A stretch of 45,307 nt of DNA, taken from assembly GCA_002717225.1 (NCBI GenBank), contig PBDG01000032.1, forward strand, positions 36,061 to 81,367, given 5' to 3'. Position numbers and translations under genes: made by a program. The notes below the pieces were generated by a model that made no database searches, was not told where the DNA came from, and was given only the letters and a program-made list of their open reading frames with translations. The stretch's first letter is position 1, and every line of letters begins with the position of its first letter. Shown piece after piece: positions 1-9,358 of the stretch. The stretch comes from Rhodospirillaceae bacterium. GTDB taxonomy: Bacteria; Pseudomonadota; Alphaproteobacteria; UBA828.

Positions 1-1410
1 GATTTAGGCCTAAGCCCTGAACTACTGAAGGCGGTTGGGGATGCGGGCTATGAACAGCCGACGCCAATACAGAAAAAATCTATACCACTTGTTCTCATGG
101 GACGGGATTTGCTTGGCTGCGCGCAGACTGGTACCGGAAAGACTGCTTCATTTTCTCTACCTATCATTGATATTCTATCTGAGGGTCGTGCCCGGGCCCG
201 CATGCCGCGCGCACTCGTTTTATCGCCGACACGGGAATTAGCGCTGCAGATATCCGATAACTTTACGATCTACAATAAATTCCACGAGCTTGGCCAGGCG
301 GTATTAATTGGCGGCGAATCCATGCCAGATCAGGATCGTGCTATTGCTAAAGACCCTGACGTGATCATCGCAACCCCTGGCCGTCTCATCGATATGTTTG
401 AGCGAGGTAAGGTTATGTTGGGCGGTATCAAGATCCTGGTGATCGACGAGGCCGACCGAATGCTTGACATGGGGTTTATTCCTGATGTTCGGCGTATTAT
501 CGATATATTGCCCCGTATTCGTCAGACGTTGTTTTTTTCCGCGACCATGGGCGCTGAAATTCGCGCGCTTGCCGACGATTTTCTAATTAACCCTAAGGAG
601 GTTAGCGTTGCGCCGCCGGCATCGATCGCCCAAGGCGTAAAGCACAGTATGATCTCGGTACCAAAATCTCCCAAGGAAAAACGCGCGGCGCTTCGGAAGG
701 TGATGGCGGGTGAGGATGTGCAAAGCGCGCTTGTATTCTGCAATCGAAAAAAAGACATCACTATTCTGCGTAACTCACTAAAGCGGCATGGTTTGGAGGC
801 CGAAGAATTGCATGGCGATATGGCGCAGCATCTTCGTACTGAAACTCTCTCTGCCTACAAGGCAGGAGATATCAAGCTGCTAGTGTGTAGCGACGTTGCG
901 GGACGTGGGCTGGATATTGAGGGGGTCTCTCACGTCTTCAATTTTGACGTCCCGAACAACGCGGAATCGTATGTCCATCGCATAGGCCGAACCGGCCGCG
1001 CTGGTCGTGAAGGCAGGGCAATAACTCTGGTGACATCAGAAGACGCTAAATATGTCGATGCGATTCTTAAGCTGATTAAGACTGACGTGCCCATACAACC
1101 ACTGAGCGGAAATGATGCTTCACCAGAATATTCCGCGCAGACGTCGGTGCCGGACTACGGTGAGGCGTTGGAGACCGGCAAGAAGCAAGGTGTGCGCCAT
1201 TCAAAATCAAATAAAGATACTAATGCAAAAAATCCTGCGTCTCGAGGCCGTAACGGAAAACCTACCCGCACCCGGTCTAAGCGACAAGATCGCGGTGAAA
1301 ATAGCAGCCATGCTGAAAGCGGAGATGGTGAAAAAGTGATTGGCATGGGAGATCATTTTCCCGATTTTTTACGCGAGCCTGTAAGGCCGAAACGGGGTGG
1401 CAGTCGTTGA
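1..1410 (+). CDS. DEAD-box ATP-dependent RNA helicase (5'-truncated by window edge)
   Basis: ATP-dependent RNA helicase of superfamily 2, expected to remodel RNA duplexes in ribosome assembly or mRNA decay (RhlE/DeaD-like). The frame is open from base 1, so the true start lies outside the window; the ATG at 97 is internal because the Q-motif (GYEQPTPIQ, residues 16-24 of the visible part) precedes it. Visible in order: Walker A AQTGTGKT (41-48), PTRELA (76-81), TPGR, DEAD (149-152), SAT (180-182), GRGLDI and HRIGRTGR (326-333), so both RecA lobes are present. A basic, low-complexity tail follows from about residue 380, typical of an RNA-binding extension. The family is certain; which paralogue it is cannot be settled here. 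Confidence 0.95.
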   Translation, partial: DLGLSPELLKAVGDAGYEQPTPIQKKSIPLVLMGRDLLGCAQTGTGKTASFSLPIIDILSEGRARARMPRALVLSPTRELALQISDNFTIYNKFHELGQAVLIGGESMPDQDRAIAKDPDVIIATPGRLIDMFERGKVMLGGIKILVIDEADRMLDMGFIPDVRRIIDILPRIRQTLFFSATMGAEIRALADDFLINPKEVSVAPPASIAQGVKHSMISVPKSPKEKRAALRKVMAGEDVQSALVFCNRKKDITILRNSLKRHGLEAEELHGDMAQHLRTETLSAYKAGDIKLLVCSDVAGRGLDIEGVSHVFNFDVPNNAESYVHRIGRTGRAGREGRAITLVTSEDAKYVDAILKLIKTDVPIQPLSGNDASPEYSAQTSVPDYGEALETGKKQGVRHSKSNKDTNAKNPASRGRNGKPTRTRSKRQDRGENSSHAESGDGEKVIGMGDHFPDFLREPVRPKRGGSR

Positions 1411-1515
1411 GAGAGCTCATTGTGATAGTGAAATACGAACTGGCCAAATTCCGATCCCGCCAAAACAGAGGTGCTGTCAGGAAGACGGTGGCATTTTCGA
1501 AAGCAAGGTTATCGC

Positions 1516-1940
1516 TTATTCTCCGATAATCTTGACCAGGATGCGTTTATTGCGCAGCCCATCAAACTCACCATAGAAAATCTGTTCCCAGGTGCCGAAA
1601 TCGAGTTTGCCATCGGTCAGAGCCATCACGACTTCTAGCCCCATACCTGCCGCTTGGTACGGGCGTCCGCATTTTCCTCGACAGTATCGTTGTGCCGGTA
1701 CTGCAAGATCGGCGCGTGAGGAATGAGCTTTTTAAGAAATTCGTTATAGTCCTAGTGTCGACCAGACTAATCGCCATTGATGAAAATAGAAGACGAGATG
1801 TGCATTGGATTAACCAGCACTAGTCCATCAGCAATACATTTCCCCGCAATACAATCGCAGACCGTCGAGGTTATATTCACGAAGGCCATGCTTTCGGGGA
1901 TATTGATGACCAGTTCCTTACGATAGGATTTAATGGTGGC
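1516..1940 (-). pseudogene. Decayed YjbQ-family (UPF0047) gene
   Basis: Reading the minus strand gives a protein recognisable as the YjbQ/UPF0047 family (weak thiamine-phosphate-synthase-like activity reported; role unclear). The N-terminal half contains an IPES-AFVNIT block and GLVLVNPMHIS-IFIN. The C-terminal half reads [20 protein letters not shown] and ends RILVKIIGE before a stop at 1516-1518. The gene is broken: in-frame TAG codons lie at 1767-1769 and 1752-1754, where the family has codons such as Glu and Gln/His, and one base is missing near 1644, shifting frame before [12 protein letters not shown]. No start codon is visible at the 5' end. It lies just downstream of the FIST gene in the same orientation. 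Because the sequence is still readable, the loss looks recent. Confidence 0.85.
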
Positions 1941-1946
1941 TTAGAA

Positions 1947-3068
1947 CTAAGTAAACAAGGTTAGAACACCGGTATAGGTATAGAGTCGGCGGTGCGAAAT
2001 CTCGCCATTACAGAAAAATCCGACCAACGGCACGTCGCCTAGTTCACGTTCGATAATTTTTAATTCCTGCGAGGTGTTGCCAAACATATTGGGGCCGCGT
2101 GCGAGACAGGTAAAATAGACCGCACCCTTGGGCGTAAGGTCGGTTCGTCTTTTAAGATCATCCAGCATGCGCACAAGGTCGGCCTCCACCGCCTCCGTGT
2201 CACGACGACAGAACTGGATTGACTGACCGCTCTCGACAATTTCGCCAATGGCCAGCATTTTTTGCTCTAGATCGATGCCCACAAGGTTGCGTACGAGATA
2301 ATCTCCGGTATCGGAATTGGCGATGGGTAGTGCAGCAAATATATAGCCTTCGATCCGTTGTAAATCGCGAGCCAGCAATTCCCCAATATCCTCCTTGAAA
2401 ACGTCGAGGGCTGGGCGACCATCTAGCTCAATCAATACATTTTGGTTACAAGCTGTAATCTGGTGGCGCAATCCGATTGGCATGCAGCTTTGGCTGAGCG
2501 CTGTGGAGACGGGTACATTTCCGGCCAACACCAAGCCGGACACGCCGCCATCGCACACTTCACCTGAGATCTGTGAGAGTGGCCCACGGGAGGACGTCAG
2601 TCCGCCGACGAGAAACCCGTTCAACTGGTCGGCAAGACCTGAGATGATGTCGGGAATAGCTCCATTACGTGGGTCCGCGTGGACGATTGCGAAACAACTT
2701 TCTTGTTGGCTAGACCAAACGGAAATCTCTTCGGAGAGCGGCTTCAGGTTTTTGGTACCTTCCAGAAGACGATAACTGTTTTCCTCCACCTCGGTAATTA
2801 GAATGGCGATTGCTGGTTCGTCGAAATATTCCTGACCTGTGGCGCAAATTCCCATGCCGACGCTTCCTACCCAATCACGAACGCCCGTTTGCTCGCGGAG
2901 GAAGGCGAGGATATCCTCGGTATCAGCTGCGATATTGTCAGTCAGATAGAGAAGGCCAATTTGTGCGTAGCCGGTCCGTTGCTCCGGGCGCTTAATTTCC
3001 GCGAGGCATTGCTCGGCAGTTGACTTCCAATCGGTGCCGGAAGCGTGGGCGAGTGTGTATCTATCCAT
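1947..3068 (-). CDS. FIST N- and C-terminal domain protein
   Basis: A 373-residue protein with the FIST (F-box and intracellular signal transduction) architecture: a FIST_N domain over roughly residues 30-215 and FIST_C over roughly 220-355. Diagnostic stretches are VGGLTSSRG near residue 155, ALDVFKEDIG near 230, and VGFFCNGEIS near the C-terminus. FIST domains are thought to sense small ligands, perhaps amino acids, and are often fused to or placed beside signalling enzymes; here the protein stands alone with no kinase, GGDEF or chemotaxis gene nearby, so its output is unknown. No signal peptide or membrane segment is seen, so it should be cytoplasmic. No clear ribosome binding site precedes the ATG. 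The decayed yjbQ-like gene follows directly, suggesting they were once co-transcribed. Confidence 0.85.
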   Translation of the reverse strand: MDRYTLAHASGTDWKSTAEQCLAEIKRPEQRTGYAQIGLLYLTDNIAADTEDILAFLREQTGVRDWVGSVGMGICATGQEYFDEPAIAILITEVEENSYRLLEGTKNLKPLSEEISVWSSQQESCFAIVHADPRNGAIPDIISGLADQLNGFLVGGLTSSRGPLSQISGEVCDGGVSGLVLAGNVPVSTALSQSCMPIGLRHQITACNQNVLIELDGRPALDVFKEDIGELLARDLQRIEGYIFAALPIANSDTGDYLVRNLVGIDLEQKMLAIGEIVESGQSIQFCRRDTEAVEADLVRMLDDLKRRTDLTPKGAVYFTCLARGPNMFGNTSQELKIIERELGDVPLVGFFCNGEISHRRLYTYTGVLTLFT

Positions 3069-3463
3069 TACGATTTTTTAGCCAGCTAGCGTTCCATCTC
3101 GGTGATAAGCAGCAAGTCCAACGTGAGGCTAACATATCCAAGATGCCGCTATCCATTGCTCATCACATTCTTCGGGACGCAAATTTCTGCCATCATCGCC
3201 GTACCGTTGGATTTATCCACTTCGACGCAGGGAAATTACTATAGCTTCAGACTCTAATTTGCGGATTTCGAGCCATTTTTTAAGCTGATAAACCTAGCTT
3301 ATAAAACTAGGATCAGTATCGAGGGCATCGATATTGATTACATCAAGATATTTGTTGCACTTGGTTTCCAAAAGAATATGTCAAAGTTTGAGCGTATACT
3401 TGGCATCCATTTGTGATCTGTACCGCACCGTAAGCGAAACACCGCCCCCGCTTCACAACAAAC
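3069..3463. other. 395-base gap between divergent FIST and nnr genes
   Basis: No intact gene. On the minus strand, about 3085-3235 can be read for some 50 codons with two in-frame stops (a stretch MMAEICVPKNVMSNG, then a stop); I do not recognise it and it may be a relic or chance. On the plus strand a small inverted repeat, CCTAG/CTAGG, lies near 3293-3311. A weak sigma70-like pair, TTGCAC at 3355-3360 and TATGTC at 3377-3382, could serve the gene at 3464. Confidence 0.4.
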
Positions 3464-4972
3464 ATGCATGCCATTATGAGTAAATTCGAACTTTTGTCCG
3501 TCGCGCAAATGTACGCCACTGATGCTGCTGCCATCGAGGCAGGGGTGCCGGGAATCAAATTGATGGAGAATGCGGGTCAGGCTGTTGTTCGTGAAATCCG
3601 CAAGCGCTGGCAGCCATGTTCAGTCGCAGTTTTGTGCGGTCCAGGAAACAATGGCGGTGACGGATTTGTGGTTGCTCGATTACTGAAGGATGCGGGCTGG
3701 CAGGTGCGTTTGGCGCTGTTGGGAAAGGTAAATCGGTTAGTGGGAGATGCCGCTATCGCGGCAAAGATGTGGCAGGGCAAGACCGAAACGTTGCGTACCG
3801 AACTCATAGATGATGCCGAACTCGTGGTTGATGCTTTGTTCGGCGTGGGTCTTAGTCGTGCCGTCGATGGTACTGTCCGCAATGTGGTCGAGGCGATCAA
3901 TGTTCGCGGTCTGCCTTGCGTATCGGTTGATATACCGAGCGGAGTGCATGGTGATAGCGGACGCATCCTTGGCTCAGCGCCCCGGGCGCGACTCACCGTA
4001 ACTTTTTGCCGACGTAAACCGGGGCATCTTCTCTTACCCGGACGAACTTACGCCGGTGAGGTTATATGCGCAGATATAGGTATTCCCAACTTGGTCATAG
4101 GTCAAAAAAACCTCGTTTTGCACGAAAACAGCCCTTCGGCATGGCTGCGAAGCTACCCGTGGCCTAGTCCCGAAGGACACAAATATGACCGAGGTCACGC
4201 CTTGGTGATAGGTGGAGAAGCCTTTGAATCAGGTGCTGCACGTCTAGCCGCGCGCGGTGCGCTTAGAATCGGTGCGGGCCTAGTAACAGTCATGGCACCT
4301 AGATCAGCGCTTGATGTTTACAGCGCACAATTAACCGCTGTGATGCTGTCGCCGCTCGATAATCTCGGGGCGCAATTGCAAGACGAGCGGAAAAACGCCA
4401 TTTTAATCGGACCCGGCTGTGGTGTCGGGCCTGATACAGCTGCAAGGGTTTCACAAATTCTTGCTGCAAAGAGGGCTTGTGTGCTTGATGCGGATGCGCT
4501 TACCTCTTTTAAAGGTATTCAAAAACAGCTATTTAGAGACCTTCATTCAGAAACAGTATTAACCCCACATCAGGGTGAATTTTGCAGACTATTTGGTCTG
4601 GACAAAGACGAGAATGGTGCTTTCGACAAGGTGGCGCGCGCGCGTGTGGCGGCGCGGCAATGTGGCGCGGTCATTGTTTATAAAGGTAGCGATACGGTGA
4701 TTGCCGCGCCTGATGGCCGTGCCGCAATTAACGTTAACGCGCCTGCCGAACTGGCAACGGCAGGGACGGGCGATGTTTTGGCAGGGTTCATTTTAGGACT
4801 TCTGGCTCAAGGCATGAATGCCTTCGATGCCGCTTGCGCCGGTACATGGTTACATGGCGCGTCTGCGAGCCGGTTCGGTGCCGGTCTTATCGCCGAAGAT
4901 TTAGCAGATCTATTGCCCACTGAGCTTAAGTTTCTGAGGCGATTATCTGCATATGGACTGCATGGGTCATGA
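3464..4972 (+). CDS. nnr: Bifunctional NAD(P)H-hydrate epimerase / ADP-dependent NAD(P)HX dehydratase
   Basis: Metabolite repair enzyme of 502 residues. The N-terminal YjeF_N domain epimerises R- and S-NAD(P)HX; the C-terminal ribokinase-like domain dehydrates S-NAD(P)HX back to NAD(P)H using ADP. The epimerase phosphate-binding loop CGPGNNGGDG is at residues 58-67. The dehydratase ends with the conserved GTGD (about 434-437), whose Asp is the catalytic base, followed by VLAGFILGLLAQG. Length matches the fused form. An in-frame ATG at 3476 (MSKFEL) is an equally good start, since neither has a clear ribosome binding site. The protein is cytoplasmic. In many alphaproteobacteria glnB and glnA follow this gene; here they do not, and 418 bases without a gene separate it from a tRNA. 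Confidence 0.95.
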   Translation: MHAIMSKFELLSVAQMYATDAAAIEAGVPGIKLMENAGQAVVREIRKRWQPCSVAVLCGPGNNGGDGFVVARLLKDAGWQVRLALLGKVNRLVGDAAIAAKMWQGKTETLRTELIDDAELVVDALFGVGLSRAVDGTVRNVVEAINVRGLPCVSVDIPSGVHGDSGRILGSAPRARLTVTFCRRKPGHLLLPGRTYAGEVICADIGIPNLVIGQKNLVLHENSPSAWLRSYPWPSPEGHKYDRGHALVIGGEAFESGAARLAARGALRIGAGLVTVMAPRSALDVYSAQLTAVMLSPLDNLGAQLQDERKNAILIGPGCGVGPDTAARVSQILAAKRACVLDADALTSFKGIQKQLFRDLHSETVLTPHQGEFCRLFGLDKDENGAFDKVARARVAARQCGAVIVYKGSDTVIAAPDGRAAINVNAPAELATAGTGDVLAGFILGLLAQGMNAFDAACAGTWLHGASASRFGAGLIAEDLADLLPTELKFLRRLSAYGLHGS

Positions 4973-5390
4973 CAATTTAGGCCTCGTCGGATGGCCTGCT
5001 TTAGTGCATTTTGGCGAGAATGTGAAACACATGGTGAGAGATTGTGAAGTAGACGCGAATAGGTTTCATGGGAAAGGGGCGGATTCGATATGTCGCTTGA
5101 AAATATGGAGAGTATCTAGAGATAAATTACTGCTTGCCTCGAAGTTTGTGGTAGCGAAGTGTCGGTCAGCGGGCTGACGGTCTTGAGTCCGCCTATCTGC
5201 TCCTTGGATACCGCAAGGGGAAAGGCCTATTGTTCCTTTCAACATAAACAAATTTTTCTTGCCGTGACGGAGAAGATAAAAGCGGTTTTTCCTACTTGTT
5301 ATTGCCTTTCGGGGTGTTTCTTATGCTATATGGCTCCCGGCGGGGCGGCCGATAAAGGAAAATTTGTTAATCGCCATGAGGTGAGCACGC
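4973..5390. other. 418-base gap between nnr and tRNA-Leu
   Basis: I find no convincing gene on either strand. A short self-complementary stretch (GTCAGC-GG-GCTGAC) sits near 5164-5177, and GAAAGG/CCTTTC arms lie near 5220-5240; neither has a following T-run. A weak promoter-like pair, TTGCCT at 5302-5307 and CTATAT at 5326-5331 with an 18-base spacer, lies about 60 bases before the tRNA and could drive it. Confidence 0.4.
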
Positions 5391-5475
5391 GCGGGCGTGG
5401 CGGAATTGGTAGACGCGCGTGGTTTAGGACCACGTGGTGAAAACCGTGGGGGTTCGAGTCCCTTCGCCCGCACCA
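5391..5475 (+). tRNA. tRNA-Leu (anticodon UAG)
   Basis: An 85-base cloverleaf with a long variable arm as expected for class II tRNAs. The acceptor arm GCGGGCG (5391-5397) pairs with CGCCCGC (5465-5471), followed by discriminator A and an encoded CCA. The anticodon stem CGTGG/CCACG encloses loop TTTAGGA, giving anticodon UAG, which reads CUA/CUN leucine codons. The T-arm contains GGTTCGAGTCC. It sits about 95 bases upstream of tig. Confidence 0.97.
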
Positions 5476-5569
5476 CTTCTTTGTACGAGCGAATGGTCAG
5501 GTTTAAGAGGTCATTAAGCGGGACAGTTGGCACCAAGTAAACAGATCGAATAGCGAAGAACGGTGAATC

Positions 5570-7105
5570 ATGCAGGTTAGTGAGACCCTCACGGAAGGGC
5601 TGAAGCGGGGATTAAAGATCGTCGTGCCGTCATCTGATGTAGAGGCAGAGATTGAAGAGCGATTGGTCGAGTTGAGCAAGACGGTAAAGATGAAAGGGTT
5701 CCGTCCGGGCAAGGTGCCGCTCTCCATCATCCGTCGACAATACCGGGCGGCAGTTATGGGAGAGGTTTTGGAGCGCACTATTCAGACCAGTTCACAAAAC
5801 GTGATCGAAGAGCGCGAATTGCGCCCCGCAATGCAGCCGAAAATCGAGATTACAGACTACAGTGATGGCAATGATCTTGAATATACCATTGATCTAGAAA
5901 TTCTCCCTGAAATCGAATTGGGTAATTTTTCAGATGTTTCGCTTATCCGTTTAGTGTGCGAGGTGGATGAAGAAAAGGTTGATGAGGGACTTAAGCGCAT
6001 TGCTGATGCAGACAAGCAGTTCAGGGTTATTAAGGATGATCGCGGTGCAGAAGAGGGCGACGCGCTGCTCATTGATTTCAAGGGCACCATCGAGGGTGTG
6101 GAAGTGGACGGCACCTCGGCGGAAGATTTTGAAATCGAACTCGGCAGCGGTACCTTTATTCCCGGTTTCGAGGACCAACTGCTCTGGGTTAAGGCGGGCG
6201 AGCACAAGCAGGTCAATATTAATTTTCCAGACGATTATCCGCAGGAGGAGGCGGCAGGAAAGCCGGCGGTATTCGAGGTTGACGTTAAGGAAGTGCGTGA
6301 GCGCATCGAAACCGAGGTCGATGACGAAATGGCCAAGCGCCAGGGGCTTGATGATCTTGCTGCCTTGACGGAATTGGTGCGCGACCGTTTAAAACAACAG
6401 TTTGATGAGGCCTCCAAGGCAAGGTTGAAACGCTCCCTTTTAGATGATCTCGCGGGTCGCTATTCGTTTGAAGTTCCGAATGGAATGATCGATCAGGAAT
6501 TTGAAACCATTTGGACCCAAATCACGCGAGATGTAGAACAATCCAAGTCGACCTTTGAAGAAGCTATGGAGCAAAGCGAAGACGAAGCAAAGAAAGAATA
6601 TCGCCAAATTGCTGAGCGCCGCGTGCGGTTGGGGTTATTGCTCTCGGAAATCGGCCGTCAAAACGAAATTTCCATCGAGCGCGACGACCTTCTCAACGCG
6701 GCGCTTGAATCCGCGCGCGGATTTTCACAGCCACAACAAATTCTAGAATTTTACCGCACTAACCCAAATGCATTGGAACGGTTTCGCGCGCCCGTATTTG
6801 AGGACAAAGTCGTCGCTTTTCTAACTGAACTGGTGGATATCAAGGAAAGCGTGGTCGATGCGGAGGAATTGTTCCGTGATGTTGATGAAGAGGTTGAGGG
6901 AAAAAAGCAAAAAACGAACATAGAGAAGAAGGACGGCAAACCTGCAGTGAAGAAACCTGCGGCGAAGAAAAAGGCTGAGAAAAAGCCGGCAGCAAAGAAT
7001 GAGACCACCGGCGAGAAGACTACAAAGAAGAAGGCCGTGGCGAAGCGCAAGGGCAAGAATTCAAATAGCGGATCAAAAGCCGAGAATGTGGCGGGCAAGG
7101 CCTGA
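5570..7105 (+). CDS. tig: Trigger factor (ribosome-associated chaperone / peptidyl-prolyl isomerase)
   Basis: Binds the ribosomal exit tunnel and shields nascent chains. The ribosome-docking signature GFRPGKVP is at residues 43-50 within the N-terminal domain. The FKBP-type isomerase domain follows at about 160-250 (EGDALLIDFKGTIEG, then FIPGFEDQL), and the helical chaperone arms run to about 435. Residues 444-511 are an added tail rich in Lys and Ala with repeated PAAKK-like units, resembling histone H1 tails; E. coli trigger factor (432 residues) has no such tail, though tails of this kind occur in some alphaproteobacteria. The start MQVSET aligns with the family N-terminus; the ribosome binding site is weak. 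The gene heads the usual tig-clpP-clpX-lon cluster. Confidence 0.97.
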   Translation: MQVSETLTEGLKRGLKIVVPSSDVEAEIEERLVELSKTVKMKGFRPGKVPLSIIRRQYRAAVMGEVLERTIQTSSQNVIEERELRPAMQPKIEITDYSDGNDLEYTIDLEILPEIELGNFSDVSLIRLVCEVDEEKVDEGLKRIADADKQFRVIKDDRGAEEGDALLIDFKGTIEGVEVDGTSAEDFEIELGSGTFIPGFEDQLLWVKAGEHKQVNINFPDDYPQEEAAGKPAVFEVDVKEVRERIETEVDDEMAKRQGLDDLAALTELVRDRLKQQFDEASKARLKRSLLDDLAGRYSFEVPNGMIDQEFETIWTQITRDVEQSKSTFEEAMEQSEDEAKKEYRQIAERRVRLGLLLSEIGRQNEISIERDDLLNAALESARGFSQPQQILEFYRTNPNALERFRAPVFEDKVVAFLTELVDIKESVVDAEELFRDVDEEVEGKKQKTNIEKKDGKPAVKKPAAKKKAEKKPAAKNETTGEKTTKKKAVAKRKGKNSNSGSKAENVAGKA

Positions 7106-7182
7106 CAAGACGAAGGGAAATACAATTAGCCGAGAATTTAAGATAATTTTGATTCCGAAGCCTCCAAGGAGACAGTGCGGCA

Positions 7183-7836
7183 ATGGCCGATATTTTTGAT
7201 ACCTACGCTAATACTTTGGTCCCTATGGTGGTCGAACAGACCAATCGGGGCGAACGCTCATACGACATTTTTTCGCGCCTGCTCAAGGAGCGTATTATTT
7301 TTCTGACCGGTGCAGTTCAGGACGATGTATCGAGCCTGATTACCGCGCAGCTCCTATTCCTCGAATCGGAAAATCCCAACAAAGATATTTCGCTTTATAT
7401 CAACTCGCCAGGGGGCCTTGTGACTTCAGGCTTGGCAATTTACGACACTATTCAGTATATCCGGCCGGCGGTGGCAACCCTGTGCATCGGTCAGGCTGCT
7501 TCCATGGGGTCGCTTTTGCTAGCAGCAGGCGCCGAGGGCCAACGTTTTGCCCTACCAAATTCGAGGATCATGCTGCATCAGCCCTCTGGTGGCTTTCAGG
7601 GTCAGGCCACCGATATCGAGATTCATGCCAAGGAAATTCTTGGCCTGCGCCGCAGGCTAAATGAAATCTACGTTAAACACACATCGCAAACTATAGATAT
7701 TATTGAAACAAATCTTGAAAGAGACAAGTTTATGACGCCCGATGAGGCCAAGAAATTCGGTATCGTTGACGATGTCGTGGTTCACCGTGTTGTTACCGAC
7801 GAATCAGACGATCTGTCGAAGGATAATCCAACTTAG
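7183..7836 (+). CDS. clpP: ATP-dependent Clp protease proteolytic subunit
   Basis: Serine peptidase that forms the double-heptamer barrel of ClpXP and ClpAP. The catalytic triad is Ser107 (in GQAASMGS), His132 (in LHQPSGG) and Asp181 (in ERDKFMTP). The 217-residue length is normal, and no membrane segments are seen. AAGGAG lies ahead of the ATG at a suitable distance, supporting this start. It sits 77 bases after tig and about 200 bases before clpX, its unfoldase partner, in the standard order. The first ten or so residues may be a processed propeptide, as in E. coli. Confidence 0.98.
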   Translation: MADIFDTYANTLVPMVVEQTNRGERSYDIFSRLLKERIIFLTGAVQDDVSSLITAQLLFLESENPNKDISLYINSPGGLVTSGLAIYDTIQYIRPAVATLCIGQAASMGSLLLAAGAEGQRFALPNSRIMLHQPSGGFQGQATDIEIHAKEILGLRRRLNEIYVKHTSQTIDIIETNLERDKFMTPDEAKKFGIVDDVVVHRVVTDESDDLSKDNPT

Positions 7837-8035
7837 CTTTCTTAATGTCCGGGGGCGAGACCTAATATTGACCGTTGATCAAGACCGAAGTCCCAACAAA
7901 TTGGGCTAGACAAACAGCACCAACGGGTGCGACTCTCGAATCGAATAAATGGTCATCGCGGAACGGCGTTGCTTTAATATGCGGAGCCAGACTAGGTGAG
8001 CGGCGCCAGCAAGGGCGCAGGTAACTGGAGTGGGC

Positions 8036-9304
8036 ATGAACAAGTCCAGCGGTAACGACTCGAAAAATACGCTCTACTGCTCTTTTTGCGGAAAAAGTCA
8101 GCACGAGGTGCGCAAACTCATAGCGGGCCCCACGGTCTTTATTTGCGATGAGTGTGTTGAGCTCTGTATGGATATTATCCGTGAGGAGCACAAGAGTTCT
8201 CGTGTCAAGAGCCGTGATGGGGTTCCGGCGCCGTCAGAGATTTGTGAAGTGCTGCAGGACTATGTAATCGGCCAGGACCACGCTAAGCGAGTACTATCTG
8301 TAGCCGTACATAATCACTACAAACGGCTGGCCCACGGCGGTACCAGTAACGAGGTTGAGTTGGCGAAATCCAATATCTTGCTTATTGGCCCTACGGGTTG
8401 TGGGAAAACGTTACTCGCCCAAACCCTCGCCCGTATTCTTGATGTGCCCTTTACGATGGCTGATGCAACAACTCTGACGGAAGCCGGCTATGTTGGCGAG
8501 GATGTGGAAAACATCATTCTTAAGCTTTTGCAGTCGGCTGATTACAATGTTGAGCGCGCACAGCGTGGTATCGTCTATCTCGACGAAGTCGACAAGATCG
8601 CGCGCAAGTCTGACAACCCATCGATCACGCGTGATGTCTCGGGTGAAGGCGTGCAACAAGCGTTGCTAAAGATTATGGAAGGTACCATCGCTTCGGTGCC
8701 GCCTCAGGGCGGACGAAAGCATCCGCAGCAAGAGTTCTTGCAAGTAGATACCACGAACATTCTCTTTATTTGTGGCGGTGCTTTCGCCGGATTAGAGAAA
8801 ATCATCGCTCAGCGCGGCCGCGGCACCTCGATCGGTTTTGGTGCCGATGTGCGTGCACCAGAAGAACGTAAGACGGGCGAAATTCTGCGTGAAATCGAAC
8901 CTGAGGATTTGCTGAAGTTTGGTCTGATCCCGGAATTTGTAGGCCGTCTGCCGGTAATCGCAACACTTGAAGACCTAGATGAAGCGGCGTTGATCGAGAT
9001 TCTGGCTGCACCGAAGAATGCTTTGGTCAAGCAGTATCAAAAGCTGTTCGATATGGAAGACGTGGAATTGACCTTTGCTGACGACGCCCTGAGTGCTATC
9101 GCGCGCAAGGCGATCGCTCGTAAGACCGGGGCGCGTGGTCTGCGTTCCATTTTGGAGGGCATATTACTTGATTCGATGTTCGATCTGCCAAATTACAATA
9201 CGGTGGAAGAAGTGGTTATCAATCGGGAAGTTGTAGAGGGTGGAGCGTTGCCATTGTTGATCTATGCAGAACGGACGGAAGACGCTAGTTCTTCGGCATC
9301 TTAG
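8036..9304 (+). CDS. clpX: ATP-dependent Clp protease ATP-binding subunit ClpX
   Basis: AAA+ unfoldase that feeds tagged substrates such as ssrA-marked proteins into ClpP. The N-terminal zinc domain has Cys15, Cys18, Cys37 and Cys40. Walker A GPTGCGKT is at 118-125, pore loop GYVG at 151-154, Walker B LDEVDK at 182-187, an RKH loop in GGRKHPQQ, and sensor 2 in GARGLR. I chose the ATG at 8036 (422 residues, close to E. coli's 424) because GGAG sits five bases upstream; a GTG at 8030 in the same frame overlaps that site and is less likely. The 199 bases before it hold a short CCCAA/TTGGG repeat but no clear promoter. Confidence 0.97.
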   Translation: MNKSSGNDSKNTLYCSFCGKSQHEVRKLIAGPTVFICDECVELCMDIIREEHKSSRVKSRDGVPAPSEICEVLQDYVIGQDHAKRVLSVAVHNHYKRLAHGGTSNEVELAKSNILLIGPTGCGKTLLAQTLARILDVPFTMADATTLTEAGYVGEDVENIILKLLQSADYNVERAQRGIVYLDEVDKIARKSDNPSITRDVSGEGVQQALLKIMEGTIASVPPQGGRKHPQQEFLQVDTTNILFICGGAFAGLEKIIAQRGRGTSIGFGADVRAPEERKTGEILREIEPEDLLKFGLIPEFVGRLPVIATLEDLDEAALIEILAAPKNALVKQYQKLFDMEDVELTFADDALSAIARKAIARKTGARGLRSILEGILLDSMFDLPNYNTVEEVVINREVVEGGALPLLIYAERTEDASSSAS

Positions 9305-9358
9305 ATTGGCCTTATCAAATGATTTAGAGGGCTTGATCGAATCAGTCAGGGTTCCCAC

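Noticed and set aside
1112-1339. Alternative plus-strand frame within the helicase 3' end
   Set aside because: It overlaps the basic tail of the helicase in another frame; the tail is continuous with the conserved core.
4953-5177. 74-codon plus-strand frame after nnr
   Set aside because: It starts inside nnr, has no ribosome binding site and no recognisable features.
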